Below are positions 43,401-57,083 of a stretch of DNA of 64,000 bases, piece after piece. Source of the DNA: Labia minor (Eukaryota > Arthropoda > Insecta > Dermaptera > Spongiphoridae); the NCBI GenBank assembly GCA_963082975.1, contig OY720346.1, forward strand, positions 45,671,296 to 45,735,295, read 5' to 3'. A program made the translations under genes and the position numbers. The notes beneath the pieces are model-generated. The model was not told where the DNA came from. It made no database searches and worked only from the letters and a program-made list of their open reading frames with translations. Each line of letters opens with the position of its first letter. Positions within the stretch are counted from its first letter, which is position 1.

Positions 43401-46400
43401 TTGAAAATTATAAAGGATCTACGAATGATGTTTATATCTGGAATGATATGAATGAACCTAGTGTATTTAGTGGTCCCGAGGTCACGATGAACAAGGATTG
43501 TGTCCATTCAGGTGGATGGGAGCATCGTGATGTACACAACATTAACGGTTTTCTATATGTGAGTATTCTCATTCATAATATTTTATTTATATTATGAAAC
43601 ATTATTAAAATCATTATCACTCTTTTTATATAAAATTTTAAAGATTCTGTTTCAAATTTTAGACTAAAGCTACATATGAAGGACTTTATGAAAGATCTCA
43701 AGGTCGATTAAGACCTTTTGTATTAACCCGTGCCTTCTTTGCTGGATCTCAAAGATACTGTGCTGTATGGACTGGTGATAATTCTGCTGAATGGAGTCAT
43801 TTACGTATAACCATTCCCATGTGTCTTTCTTTATCCGTGGTTGGCTATTCTAATTGTGGAGCTGATATAGGTGGATTTTTTAAATATCCTGATGCACAAC
43901 TTTTTGCTCGATGGTATCAGGTAAAAAAAATAAATTAACTATTATTAAGAAATAATTTGAAATTCTATTTAATAATATTTTTTTATTAAATTATATTATC
44001 AGGCTGCTGCCTATCAACCATTTTTCCGAGCACATTCGCATATTGATACGAAACGTCGAGAACCGTGGCTCTTTGATGATATGACTACATTGATTGTTCG
44101 AGATGCTATTCGAGAACGTTATGCTTTATTACCATATTGGTAAATATTTATATATATATAATGTTCATTTAAATTGTTCCGTACTTATTTAGGTATCATT
44201 GATCCAAGACACTCACTCTCTACATATTTTTATTTTTATATACCATTAAATTTTATATATCTTCTTTTAGGTACACATTATTTCATCATCATGAAAAAAC
44301 GGGAGCACCAATCATGCGTCCTCTTTGGGTACATTATCCAAATGATCCATCCACTTTTACAATTGAAGATGAATATCTACTGGGTATATTTTTTCTATCT
44401 ATCTATTCTTACTAAATGAACAATAATTGTATTTTTGTAAGTCTTTAAGGTTTTTTTAATTCATCTATTAGGATTACTAATCATGGTGGTTGTTTTTTTA
44501 ATCTCATTTTGGAAAACATACAAAGTCCAACACACAACTTCAAACCATTGCCAAAAATAAATTCAAATTTACTCGAAATTCCAGAGGATTGGATTAATAA
44601 AAGCGTGATCCACTTTGAACAGTCAGCAGTTGTATGACAAGATGTATAAACCAGTTGTAGGAAATGTTCCTAAATTTTATTATTCTATCAACACTGCATT
44701 TTCGGTTATCTGACTTATTCCAAACCCTGTAATATCTAGTTTTTACAATTTCTCTTTTCTAAGCTTAACAGATCAAATTCTTATTAAATATTAATAATTA
44801 TAATTAAAAATTCTATCATATTATCATATTATTAATTCTTTATCCTTTCTGTAACATGAGTTTTGTTTTTATTTGAGCGCGAGGAACTTTACCACGGTAT
44901 CGTTACGATAAAATTATAAAATTAACTTGAAAATACTTCTTAGCAGGGTTAATATTGGTTTTAGGGGTTTTTTACTTAGTTGAATTAAATAGGAACCTTG
45001 CAGAAATAAAGATTAGGTTTGTTATAAATAAAGTATTATTACATTAATAAAGAAGGAATTAATAATTTTTTAATCTATTAAATTACTATATAAATTAATT
45101 ACATATATATATTATATTTTCATCATTAAGTCTCATCATTTTTATTTTAGAATTTTGTTAAAATCTGTTGACTAATTATCTTTGATTATTATTAATATTT
45201 CGAGATCAAGAATTTGATCTGTGATGAACTCTATTTTTGTAACTTATTTAATTTAATTGCAATAATAAATAAAAAATGATTCCAATATATAATATTTACA
45301 TATTTACTAAAAAAGATTTTTTTTTAAGAAATAATTTTTCTAACTGTTCAATTTTTATGATTTTTTAGGAGATAGTTTACTTATTCATCCAGTAATGGAA
45401 CCTGATGTTACTAAAATAAATATTTATCTCCCTGGCCCTACAGATGTTTGGTTTGATACTCACACCTACACTAAATATCCTGGTGGAGGTTCAATTACCT
45501 ATTTTGTTAATATACATTCTGTAAGTAACATTTTTAAATTTATATAAGTTTGAAATAAAAATAAAATTGTATAACTATTAAACATGAATTGTAATGGATT
45601 GTTTTTATTTTAGATTCCTGTATTTCAACGAGGTGGAAGTATTATTCCAAGAAAGGATCGTGTGCGTAGAGCTTCTTCTCTTATGCAAAATGACCCTTAT
45701 ACCTTATACGTGGCTCTTAGCCCTAATGTAAGTTTCTTATATTTTATTTGTTATATATTATTTATTTTTTACTTATTATCGAATTTATATATTTTATAAT
45801 CAATCAATCATTTCTTTTTTCTTTAAAATTTTAGGGATCAGCAACTGGATCCTTATATATCGATGATGGAGAAAGTTATGAATATCGTCAAGGAAAATTT
45901 TTGGAATTACATTTTGAATTTTCAGATAATACTCTTACATCAAGGTATTTATTTAGTCTTACAAATAAATATGAGTATTTGATGTAAATTTAGTAGAAAA
46001 ACAGTTCATTCAAGCTTATATTTGTGAGGATGGTATGGCTGTAACAAAGCTATATATATATATATATATATTATAAAATAATTGATTATTATTTTTTTCA
46101 TTAGTGAAAACTCATTTTTTCTGCATGGAGTTTTTTTTTACATCATTTGTGCCTTAATTAAAAATGATAAGAGTAGAAAATTACAAATAAAAATTTATTT
46201 ATTTCCTTTATCCTTTTTAAATATAGAATTAATATACTCCAAATAAATATATTTACATAAAAATATTTCAGATTCGAAAATAAAGAAGCACATTATACCA
46301 CACAATCTTGGTTAGAACGTGTTGTAATTTATGGAGCAGTTCGGACATATTCCAAAGCAACTCTTACTTCATCACGTGAGTTTTATTATATAATTTATTA

Positions 46401-46643
46401 TTATTACATTATATTAAGAAATAATTAGCTAAACAATCATTTCAAGAAATCATAAAAAAAACATATATTTACACATATTTTCATTATTATTTATTTTGAA
46501 AATTTAAAATAAATTTTTATTCATATATTTTAGATCAAAGTGACGTCCTTTTAACTATCAACTTCGACAATGATACTCAAGTGACAACAATTCGAAAACC
46601 AAGTGTTAATATAGGCCAAGAATGGACTATTAAACTTCAATAA
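39541..46643 (+). CDS. Glucosidase II alpha subunit (GH31)
   Basis: Twelve coding exons join in phase: 39541-39554, 39649-39744, 41580-42925, 43320-43558, 43663-43920, 44003-44139, 44271-44383, 45369-45520, 45614-45727, 45835-45944, 46272-46375, 46534-46643. The product is 930 aa, close to the animal length. Residues 1-21 form a signal peptide; the mature start VDRSNFKTC is the conserved one. The nucleophile D528 is in [11 protein letters not shown] and the acid/base D604 in WTGDNSAEW, 76 residues apart as in mammals. The enzyme removes the two inner alpha-1,3 glucoses from N-glycans in the ER lumen, paired with a beta subunit that retains it. The 14-base first exon is the least certain part. 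Confidence 0.95.
40449..40492 (+). repeat. (TA)n(TG)n microsatellite
   Basis: A TA run passes into TG repeats just left of the mariner, inside intron 2. Confidence 0.85.
40512..41384 (-). mobile_element. Deleted mariner in glucosidase II intron 2
   Basis: Inverted termini CACGG...GGACAATAAC are flanked by TA (40510-40511 and 41385-41386). At 873 bp it has lost about a third. Minus-strand frames read [20 protein letters not shown], then [20 protein letters not shown] and [16 protein letters not shown], so the first catalytic block is deleted. It lies opposite to the host gene inside a 1.8-kb intron. Confidence 0.85.
44473..44637 (+). other. Open stretch inside glucosidase II intron 7
   Basis: About 54 codons read [18 protein letters not shown] onward to a stop. 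It does not belong to the GH31 product and is not needed to join exons 7 and 8. It may be a fossil of an element or retrocopied gene; family not recognised. Confidence 0.3.
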
Positions 46644-47880
46644 AATAAATAATACTTATACTAAGATTAATAATAATAATAATATTACAAAAGATTTAAT
46701 GTTCATTTTTTTACAATTTGCAAAAAAATTAATAATAAATGATTATTTTTTTCACTCTTTTTGATAAAATAAATTTAATGATGTTTAGATGAACATTTTT
46801 TATTATTATTATAATATTTAAGACTTATAATTTTAGAATTTGAAAAACTTATTTAAATCTACATTTTTTTTATTATTATAATTGTTATATTTCAGATTTA
46901 TTGTATTTAGGGAAAAATTTATTTATTAAAATTTTGGAAAATAAAAGAAAAAAATGTATATATAAATTATTTTATTTCTTTTATACACACACATAACTCA
47001 TTCATCATAAATTAAAATAAAAAATAAAAAAAGATAATTATAATTTTCATAACTAGCAGTTTAAATTTATGTATTTAGGTGAGATAAGGAAGATTTAATT
47101 ATTTAGATTGTGATAACTAGTGGTTTTGATGAACATCAAACATATCTTGTTTAGATTTATAAAACTTTAAACAAAGTTTTAAGATGAAATTTATACTAAG
47201 AAATAAAAAGGTAAGTTAACATGAATATTAATTATTCCATTTATCCTAAGAAATAATACACAATAGTCCTTTTTGAAATAAATTAATTTAATAAACTTGT
47301 GGTAAAATAATCAATACCAAAGTAATTTCTATCTTTTAAAATAACTTATTTGATTATTGTCCAGATTAGAGATAATTTTAATTTTTTATTTTTCAACTTA
47401 ATATATTTTAAATGTTTTAATTTTTGCTTTGCGACAAATTACATTAGATACGTTTTTATAATATAGTAATCAGCAAAAAAAAAGAAATTGTATAGGATGC
47501 CACTCATATCCCATTTCTTATTCAATGTCAGCAAAGTATTGGAATTGTAATCGGAATAATTATTTTTCAAAAGTTAATTTTTTATTTATATAATAAAATG
47601 TTTTAAGATAAATAAATTTAATTCATTGAACTTTAAAAAGGGTAAGTTTTTTAATTTTTATTAAACACTTCTATCCAATACTTAAACAATAAAAAAATGT
47701 TTATGGGTTTTTGAACCATTCTGCTTTGAACAATTCTATATTTGTCTTTGAACATCAGAATTTTTTTAAAGATAATATATACATTTTCCTTAATTTTAAA
47801 AAATATTTTTAGTCAAAAATATATAATACCTTATATATTCAATCATTTTTAATAAATATATTTTTTAACAACTAACAATA
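46644..47880. other. 3' flank and intergenic spacer
   Basis: AT-rich with AATAAA-type signals soon after the stop codon (AATAAAT at about 46646). No gene is recognised. Confidence 0.5.
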
Positions 47881-47940
47881 ATAAGCGGGAGTGACCTCCC
47901 CTAGACTTTCCCGCATATAAATAGGTATAAAGAGTTGTGA
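47881..47940 (-). repeat. Inverted copy of the 38231 terminus
   Basis: GGGAGTGACCTCCCCTAGAC and TTTCCCGCATATAAATAGG match 38215-38275 in reverse orientation. Confidence 0.5.
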
Positions 47941-48047
47941 ATGAATATTTAGAATGTGTAAACTTGGTATTGATAAAGAGCCAGTTCGTATTAGTTTATT
48001 GGTGTCAAATTTGATATTTGGTAACATTTATATATATATATATATAT

Positions 48048-48603
48048 ATATAGAATAAAGTGCTACTTCCGGTTAACTGATATTTTAAATGTAAAAAAAA
48101 CAGATATGGATTTAATATAAATATTTTTAATTTTATTTTATTTATAATATATAAGGACTGGCTATGACGTCATGAAGTGCTGGGTGACGTCATATAATTT
48201 TAAATTAAGAAAAAACTAATGAAGATGATTTTTCTCGAGGATAAAACCAATACAAAGTGCATAACACGTGGAGATATGTCCTCACGTGAAATTTGATATG
48301 AAAATAACCCTTCACTTCCTCTCTTCGATCGGCAATACTAGCACTTCCGGTTTCCGGATTTGCACCAAAAGTTGATCCGTTCATCATACTGATGCATTAA
48401 GTAAATTTACCAAATTTCATCAAAATCCGTTGAGCCGTTCAAGCTGTACACATCTATACGGAAGGACGGACGGACAGACATCATGCTAAAAATACTTTTT
48501 TCTGTTAAGAAAATGCATGATTCGTGGAGATATGTACCTAAAAATATCCACAGGTGAAATTTGGTGTGAAAACAATACCTCCCTTACTATCGTCGGTCGG
48601 TAA
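48048..48603 (+). repeat. RepA copy, 5'-truncated
   Basis: The hairpin end is missing. Paired TGACGTCA sites lie at 48165-48172 and 48185-48192. The GGACGGACGGACAG tract and terminal GTCGGTCGGTAAA are present, and it ends directly against RepB. Confidence 0.7.
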
Positions 48604-48901
48604 AATGGAAACGCTACTTGTATAGGTAAAATGTCACTTCCGGTAGTCAGATCATGATGAAATTTGGTATCTGAATTTTTTTCATATTTTTAAATCTATA
48701 TACAAAATATGAAGCAAATATCTCGAAGCAAACTGGTACTTTACTTGAAAGGTAAACGCAACCAGTGTAGGTAAAGTACCACTTCCGGTTAACCGATTTT
48801 GACGAAATTTTGATAGAAATCTACAAACTGTGAATAATATCGGTGTACCAAATTTCGAAGTCCTAGCTTGATTAGTTTTTGAGTAAATTTGCTTACAGAC
48901 A

Positions 48902-48932
<31 letters not shown>

Positions 48933-49098
48933 CATACATACATACATACATACATACATACACACACACAGACATAATTCGAAAAATGGTATTTTCCGAC
49001 TCAGGGAGGTCTAAAACGTCAAGATCTATCGAAATCTCGAAGTCGAAATTTTTGACGATTCCAATACTTCCCTTATACGAAGTATGCGGGAAAGTAAA
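48604..49098 (-). repeat. RepB copy with (CATA)n
   Basis: Inverted relative to 37557-38040 and similar over its length apart from the microsatellite. It carries an expanded (CATA)n/(CA)n run at 48897-48970, and ends CCTTATACGAAGTATGCGGG. Confidence 0.7.
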
Positions 49099-50316
49099 AA
49101 GCAAACTGATGTTTTTAATGAGCTAAAATTTGGTAGCTTTTGATTATTTAAAAATTATATATATACAAACGCAACACATTAATATATTTGGTTTTTTGTA
49201 TCGAAATTCTTGCATATTAATTTGAGTTGATATATATTTCTATATTTCATTATATTATAATGTGATTATATAATTATATTTTATGTAATTTTATTGAATC
49301 TTGATATATTTATATATTTTTTATTTTAATTTTTATTAATTTTAATAATAATCATTTATATATATATATATATATCATTGTTTCAATTAAATCTATCTTT
49401 ATCCCCGAAATGCAAAAGATTTTGAAAACAAAGTCTCAATTAAACGAGTGTTTATCTTTTTTAGAATTTATTCTTTAAAGATAAGTTCAGTAAAAATTAC
49501 TATTTAGTTTGAAATTATAATACATTTGAAAAAGATTTTCTTGATTCATTTAGATCAATTAAAATTCTTAGAATTGAAACTGCCTCCAAAATTAAATGTT
49601 GAACCAATGATTTGAAATTAGTGGAAAAAAAAATTAAAAATTATTTCATTTAAAATCCAATTTATAAAGTATAGAAAATAATCTCTTAAGTTTTTGTTGT
49701 TAAATAATAATAGATCTTCTTTTTTCAATATCTATGTGTTCATACCTATTTATATATGTATAAACCAGTATAAACATAACAAATTCCAGTTGAGAGAAAC
49801 TGTCATGCTGATTTGGATATGAAAATTCAACTCCGAAACTTTCCCTGTATAATATATATTTTATAATTTGGTATTTATTTGTTTGTTTAGTTTCATATAT
49901 ACTGCTATCATTACTATACCCTCTCATTAATAATTTTTTTTAATTTTGCTTTTTTTTATATATCAATGAATTATATGTATCTTGAAAGAAATAGACAATA
50001 TCAAAAAATATACAATTTAAAAATATTAAATTATAATAATTTATTCTATATATATATGTTCCTGTAATTCTAATTAAAAGATTAATTTTCTTATAAATTA
50101 ATCATTTTCCTATGTAATTTAGTTGTTAATTTTTATCTGAATATTTAAACCAAGGTCATTTAATTCCCATCTATTATCATTAATAAATATTTAATATCAT
50201 ATTTAAAAAACCCTAGAAATCGTTTTTGTTATATCTATATATATATATAAATGAATAAGTAGTTGGTGTTTGTATATTCTTTAACAGTGGCATATTTTAT
50301 TGAATAAGGAATTACA
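49099..50316. other. Spacer and presumed promoter of the oxidase gene
   Basis: Mostly AT-rich. Just before the gene, TCTATATATATATATAAATG (50236-50255) could serve as a TATA region; it also resembles a Helitron 5' end. No other gene is seen. Confidence 0.4.
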
Positions 50317-53300
50317 ATGCCGGGACCTTTGGATGCAATGCGCAAGTTGGCTTCTTTTGATTGGAAAAAATTTCAATTGTGTTTTGAAGATGAAGCAGCC
50401 TTAAAATTTAAAGTAATTCAATCGTTTATAATTAATTCACTAACAAATAAAATAAAATAAAAAACTAATTTTTAACAAAATCAGAGAAATAATTTTTCAA
50501 CTAAAAGAAATTTGAACAAATTTTATGGAAAATACTTTGCATGTACCAATTAATTGTATTTGAATCAATAGTTGAACGGAATCACAAATCGAATGAATAT
50601 TAAAATAAATCTCTAATGAAAACAATTTAATTCAGAATTAGTCATAAATTTATTGTTTAACGAACTTAAAATACAATTACATGGTTCAATGCTTTGTAAT
50701 TTTATTAAACAATTATATTTATTTGTTTTTTTAACAAACTTTTTAATAATATAATAAAATGAAAACATTTATATTATTGTTTTTCGTTTTTGTTTTTATT
50801 TGAAACAATATATTTCTTACTAACTCTATATTTGCTATATAACACCAACTAATACATAAATTAAATAAGATCTTTTTTATTGGTTGTTATTATTATTATT
50901 GTAAAATAAAAAGGAATAGTTATTTATCAAATATTTATTATACAAATAAATTTGACAAAAAATGTTTTACAAAATTAAATAATATTCCAGATAAAGATTT
51001 TAAACTATTATTTATATATATATATAAATAATTTGTTGATCATCAGTGTTGGCCTTAAGAGATGAGGAACCCACATCCACATTAACATCAAGAAAAAGAA
51101 AAGATCAATAAATAGATTAATTTAATATATATATATATTTATCGGAGGAAGTTTATTTATGGTTATTATATATGTTCTAAATTTATATCAAAATGCTATT
51201 GGGAAAAATTATTTTAAACAATTCAAACATTTATCCTAACAATCAATTTAAATTCATATATAATTTTTATAATTTCTTTATATCAAAATTCTAAACAAAT
51301 AAGATTTGTTAGATTGAGATCTCTGCCCTATCAAGTTGGTTGTCTCTATTAAATTTAATATTAATATATTATGACAATATTACCTTATTAAATTATCAAT
51401 ATTTTAGTAATGTTTTTTTCAAAATCTAATATTTAACTGTTATGTTTTTGTAGTTTATTTTTAGTTGATTTATTGATTTATGTTTTGTTTGTTAATGTGT
51501 ATTATTTTTTTGAATTTACTTTATTCCATTGCTTATATTAATTATTTTCTTAATATTTGTTTGTGTTAGAGTTTATATACATATAAAATCTATATCAAAT
51601 GAACATTACAAGAATGTTGTTTATGAATGATAACAGCCCAGACAAAAGATCTTATCTATTGTGCCTACTTTATTTTATAAAACATAAAAGAAAAAATATA
51701 AAATTTAATAAAAAAATTAAAATATGAAAAAATGATCTTTTAAAAGAAAAAAAACTAACATATATTTCTAGGTAATTATAATTAACTAATTGAGGACAAA
51801 ATTTAATTTAAAAATAATAAAATATATATTAATTTAAATTAATTATTATTAAATTTATTTTTAGGACAAGATATGGAAAATTATGGAAAATGATCAACTT
51901 TTTCAAAGAGCTTCAATAACAGAAACTTTAGATGAAATACGTTATAAAACCGTTTTAAGATTATCACGAATTTTATCATATAATTTAATTGATTTTAATT
52001 CACCAAATTTTTATAAACAAGTAATATATTTATTACAAAATAATATAAAATAATAATTATATATTTATTATAAAAAACAGATGAAAGAAACCATTACTAA
52101 TTTTTGTTATTTTCTTTTTAGGTACAAATTTTGAATGAAATACTTTATTCTTATGATCCATCTCTCTGTATTAGTAATGCAATTAATATTTTGTTTTGTT
52201 TCCTATCTGTTCAAAAACTTGGAACTGAAAAACATGCCAAGTTTTTAGAACTTTTTAAAAACTCTGAAGTACGGCAAAAATTTATATATTTTCATTACAA
52301 TTTTCTATCATGGGATATTTTTTATTTATTTCAATTAAATTATTTTAATCTTTTACCCAAAATTTTATACATATTTGCTTTATCATTTAAATCAAAGCTA
52401 TTTGAGATTATTTGTATACAATAACATTTTAAGAAATTTCTAGATTCAATTAAAATATATATATTTCTTTTGAATTTTTTATCTTGTTTTTTATAGATAT
52501 TTGGAGCATATGCACTTACTGAAGTTGCTCACGGTAGCAATGCTAAAGATATTCAAACCACAGCCACCTATGATCCGTCCACTAAAGAATTTATAATGAA
52601 TACAAAATCTTTTGAATCAGCAAAATGTTGGATCGCTAATCTAGGTTCATATTTATATAATAAACTTTTACATACCTTGACTTATAACTCAAGTTAAATA
52701 TGTATTTTTAATTACTATTAAAACTTACCACTAAACAAAAGTTGGCAAATTGAACTTGATAGTTCAAATATTTTAAAAATAAATACTAATTATTTAATTT
52801 ATTTAAGGTCAAAAGTGTACACATGCTTTAGTCTACGCTCAATTAATAATGCCAGATGGAACGAATCATGGCTTGCATGTTTTTATTGTCCCAGTACGTC
52901 ATCCAAAAACTCATTTGTCTTATAAAGGTATAAAAATTTACGATTTATGTGAAAAAATTGGCCTACAGGGTGTTGATAATGGGTAAGTAGGTATATTAGT
53001 ACATGTATATAATTATATATTTATTTATAAAAATTTTAAAAAGAAACATATTTATTAATACATTATTTAATTTTAGAGTTATGTTATTAGATAATGTACG
53101 AATTCCACAAGATAATCTTTTAGATCGTAATGGCACAATTGATGAAAATGGACAATATATTTCTCCTTTTACAAATGAAACTCTGAGATTTGCATCTGCA
53201 CTAGGAGTATTACTTTCTGGTCGTTTAGAAGTATTTTATGGGTCCATTATAAATCTTGGTTATGCTCTTGTCATTGCAATTAGATATTCCGCTGTTCGTC

Positions 53301-55570
53301 AACAATTTGGTCCTCCATCCTCGAATGAATGGAGTATACTTGAATATCAGTTACAGGTATAATACATTAATATAAATAATTACCAATAAATAAATATTAA
53401 TTATAATATAATATAATTAAATTTATTATTATTTATTAAATTATAATTTATTTAATCTTTTATTATTAATTTATTTATTTTTCTTTCGTTTACGATAGCA
53501 AATGAGATTATTTCCTTGGTTAGCTGTTATATACCTTCTCAAAGGTACACGATCTTTTTATATAGAATATACCAGTGCCCTTACTTCGGGTGAAGATATT
53601 GAAGTAATAATTTTTTCATGATTTATAAATAAATTTTACAATTTCATTAATAAATAATAAATAATTATTTTCTAGTATGACGAGGTTGTTGAAATTCATG
53701 CTATTTTATCAGTATATAAAGCTATGGCTGCTTGGATGGCACAAGAAGGCATTCAAGCATGCCGAGAGGCTTGTGGAGGACATGGATACTTAAAAAGTAA
53801 GAAATAACTTGTAATTTAATAAAATTAAATTATCTTATATTTAATATCTTTTATCTCTTTTAAAAGATTTTTAAAATGTGTATACTTTTAACTTTATTAT
53901 TCCTATATTAATATTTATTTCTTCGGTTGTAGAATCTAAATTAGGGGCTCTTCGAGATCAGGCTGATTTAAATATTACATTTGAAGGTGAGAATAATGTA
54001 TTAATACAACAAACATCAAATTGGCTTCTAAATGTTTGGAGTAAATATTGTTCAAGTAAAATTCCAACACCAAGTCCATTTGGATCAATTGATTTCATGT
54101 TTCGTTCATCAATATCTACTTTTCCCAATTTCAGTATTGATATCTCTAGTGAAAACGGAATTCCAGGTATTTCTTTAATTTCTTTAATTTATTTTTTATA
54201 AATAAATAATAAAAAATAAACATTTTTAGCACTACTCACAATTTATGAATGGCTATTACATTTTTTATTAAATGAAACTTGTAAGAAATTCGCAACATAC
54301 ATTGGTTCTGGTATGGATCGTTTTACGGCCAAAACGAAAATTCAACAATTTCGAGCTAAAGACCTTGCTCTGGCTTTTGGACAGGTAATTTTTTATTTAT
54401 TTTTCTGTTGATGGTTTTTATATACTAAAAAAAAATAAAAAATATAAATAAGAAGAATGAATTAAGATTATTATTAATTTGGCTATTAGAATTATCATAA
54501 AAAAGGTAGGCCTTTGATTCAAATATATGATGATATGATATGATATTTTTACTCTAATATCTCCAGGTTTTTTAAAATATGAAATATATATAATATAAAA
54601 TGAATGAATTAGACATTTTTTTAATTCTAGTATGAAGCTTTACGTATTACTTGGAAGAAGATATCATCTGGTCATTTTGATAAAGCATCCGCTCGTCAAG
54701 TGATGTGTGATTTATGTTGTCTTTTTGCACTTCATTGTCTTTATAAATGGATTCCACATTTATTAGAAGGTATAATTAATAATAATTATTTCTATTTATT
54801 TAATATATTCATAATTGAAAACTCAGATCAGGGCTATTTTATTTAAAATGACTGACTCATAAATGACACAAATGTAATTCACAGTGAGTCAACTTACATA
54901 GAAATTATAATAAGTTGTTTTTTAAGCTGAGAAAACTAATATTTTTATGTGGAAGAAATGGACAACTTAGTATTGGTCAATAATTTTGTTTCAAATATCA
55001 TTTTTATTTAAAGTAAGCAGTTAGCGTGCTCCTAAGTTACATAGTTTTGTTACTTGTTTATGGAAATTTAATATTGAAATGTTTTCTTTTTTCTAAAAAG
55101 TGAATAAATTGTGGTATGAGGTTTTGTTTTAAAGTTAAAGGAAAGTTAGATTAGAAAGAAGATTAGATTATAATTGATGTAAAAGTGTGCTACTCGAATA
55201 CCCCCTCAGGATTATTTACATTGATTGGATTACTTTTATTTCAGGTGGTCTTTTAAAAGACGGAAAAGGAGTTGTTGTTATTACTGATAGTATTCTTAAA
55301 TTATGTGAAAGAATTAAAAATGAAAGTGTGGCTTTAGCTGATGCATTTGCTCCACCAGATTTTATTCTCGATTCACTTATTGGAACATCTGACGGCAATG
55401 TATGAAAAAAAAATAATTATAATATATATCTATATATATTAAAAATAAAAGAAAAATAATAATTTTTTTAGGTATATGGAAATTTACAAAAGTATTTAGA
55501 AACTACACAATATGCGTCATCAAGACCAAAATGGCATAATGAGATATTGAAAAATCGATCTAAACTTTAA
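50317..55570 (+). CDS. Peroxisomal acyl-CoA oxidase, ACOX3 type
   Basis: Thirteen exons join in phase: 50317-50412, 51865-52020, 52122-52268, 52497-52644, 52808-52982, 53077-53356, 53499-53603, 53676-53796, 53933-54166, 54230-54384, 54631-54769, 55245-55399, 55472-55570. The product is 669 aa, slightly shorter than mammalian ACOX3. FAD-domain landmarks are [10 protein letters not shown] (139-148) and RQQFGPP; ACGGHGY and FEGEN (426-430) follow, the latter holding the presumed catalytic Glu427. The C-terminus is SKL, a perfect PTS1 signal. The enzyme performs the first FAD-dependent step of peroxisomal beta-oxidation, releasing hydrogen peroxide; the ACOX3 type favours branched-chain acyl-CoAs in vertebrates. 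Introns are small except the first (1.45 kb). Confidence 0.95.
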
Positions 55571-56148
55571 ATAAATTGTAAATATTCCAATATATTTATA
55601 TATATATTGATATATTTCTATCATTATTATTTTAAACTTGAAATATTGAAATGCATTTAAATAAAATATAAATTTATTTTTAATATCAATTTTGTTTTTT
55701 ATTTGAAATTAATATATATGTTATTTATTAAATTGAAGACAGGTTATTATATGATAAAAAATAAAAATTAAGAAAACAGTATATTTTATTGATAAGTCTT
55801 CTATAATATATTGTAGGCTATGAAAGCTCGTTTCTTTATCAATATTATTTTTCTAATTTGTAAAAAAAAAAAAAAATTGACTTAAAACAAAACTAAAGAT
55901 ATTTAAAAAATAAAAATGTTATATTATAATTACAAAATATAATAAAAAAAACAAACAAAATGTTATAACTTTTTTGTAAAATGTTTATCGTGGAACAGTG
56001 GCATACTTCTAGTACTTTTGCTCCCAGGGTGTCAAATGATAGTTTTTATAAATTAACTGACATATATATATATAAATAAATAATTATTATTCGGACAAAC
56101 AATAGACAAAAAACTTTTTAATCAGATGCGATATTTAAATTAAGGATC
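55571..56148. other. 3' flank of oxidase and spacer
   Basis: AATAAAATATA-type signals follow the stop codon. Near 56003 a CAGTGGCATACTTCTAG patch resembles the isolated hAT-like ends. No gene is seen. Confidence 0.45.
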
Positions 56149-57055
56149 AATAAAGGCCGGTCCAGACGCTCCGTTTTGCACAACGTTTTAAATCCGCGCA
56201 GTTTTAAGACGGAATGAAATCGTTGCAACTTTGAGCGTCCAGACGGTACAGTCTTGACGGTGCAGTCTTGTATTTTCCGCTCAGTTTTGTGTGATATCGC
56301 CATGGAGGAGGTTCTCCTGTGGTCAATTTTCGCCTGCTGTATTGTAAAAAAAAAAAGATTGGAACACATCAGAGGAACCGTTCGTTCAAAATGGTCACGG
56401 AAATGGCTTTTAAAAAGGCGGGACTTTTCCCATATAAGATTATTGCGTGAATTACGTGATATAGATTTCGCGTGAGATTCCAAAACGACCGACCGACCGA
56501 CCGACCGATATACGCATGCGCAATACGCCAGAATGTTAGACACTAAACTTCTGATACATTCTTTACAAAATTTTACATATTTGCCATATTAAATATTATT
56601 ATTTATATTTACATTAATAATCAGTATTACTAAATTATGTATATATAAAATAAAATATTTTAATATATTATTATGTGTTAAATTATATTAAATTAATTTC
56701 TAATATATTTATATAATTTAAAATTAATTTCAGAATATATATATATATATATATATTAAATTATATACTATATATAATATATTATATAATATATATTTTA
56801 ATAAATTAATTTTTAAATATGTGTGTGTGTGTGACCGTAAAAATCAAGATATATGTTTGATAATTTTTCACAGGATTAATAATTGTATAAAACTGCGCAG
56901 GTCACGGTTTTCAGAGCTCATGAGCTGCAACTGTGCAGTCCTCCCGACGGACTCAAAACTGCGCAGTTTTCCGGTCCGCACGCAACGTTTTGTCTGCAAC
57001 GTCTTGAACTGCGCAGACAAAACGTTGTGCAAAACGGAGCGTCTGGACCGGCCTT
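56149..57055 (+). mobile_element. PIF/Harbinger-like element
   Basis: The inverted termini read AAAGGCCGGTCCAGACGCTC and continue for over 35 bp. The interior has a short frame (IRGTVRSKWSRKWLLKRRDF, then HIRLLRELR, 56363-56475) that resembles the N-terminal region of Harbinger transposases in insects. The rest of the enzyme is absent. GTTTTGTCTGCAACG-type subterminal repeats lie at both ends. The target duplication is unclear. Confidence 0.6.
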
Positions 57056-57083
57056 TAGAGACTCAACAATTGATATACTATTA

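Noticed and set aside
48897-48970. CRISPR-like or minisatellite array
   Set aside because: It is a simple (CATA)n microsatellite without spacers, and the genome is eukaryotic.
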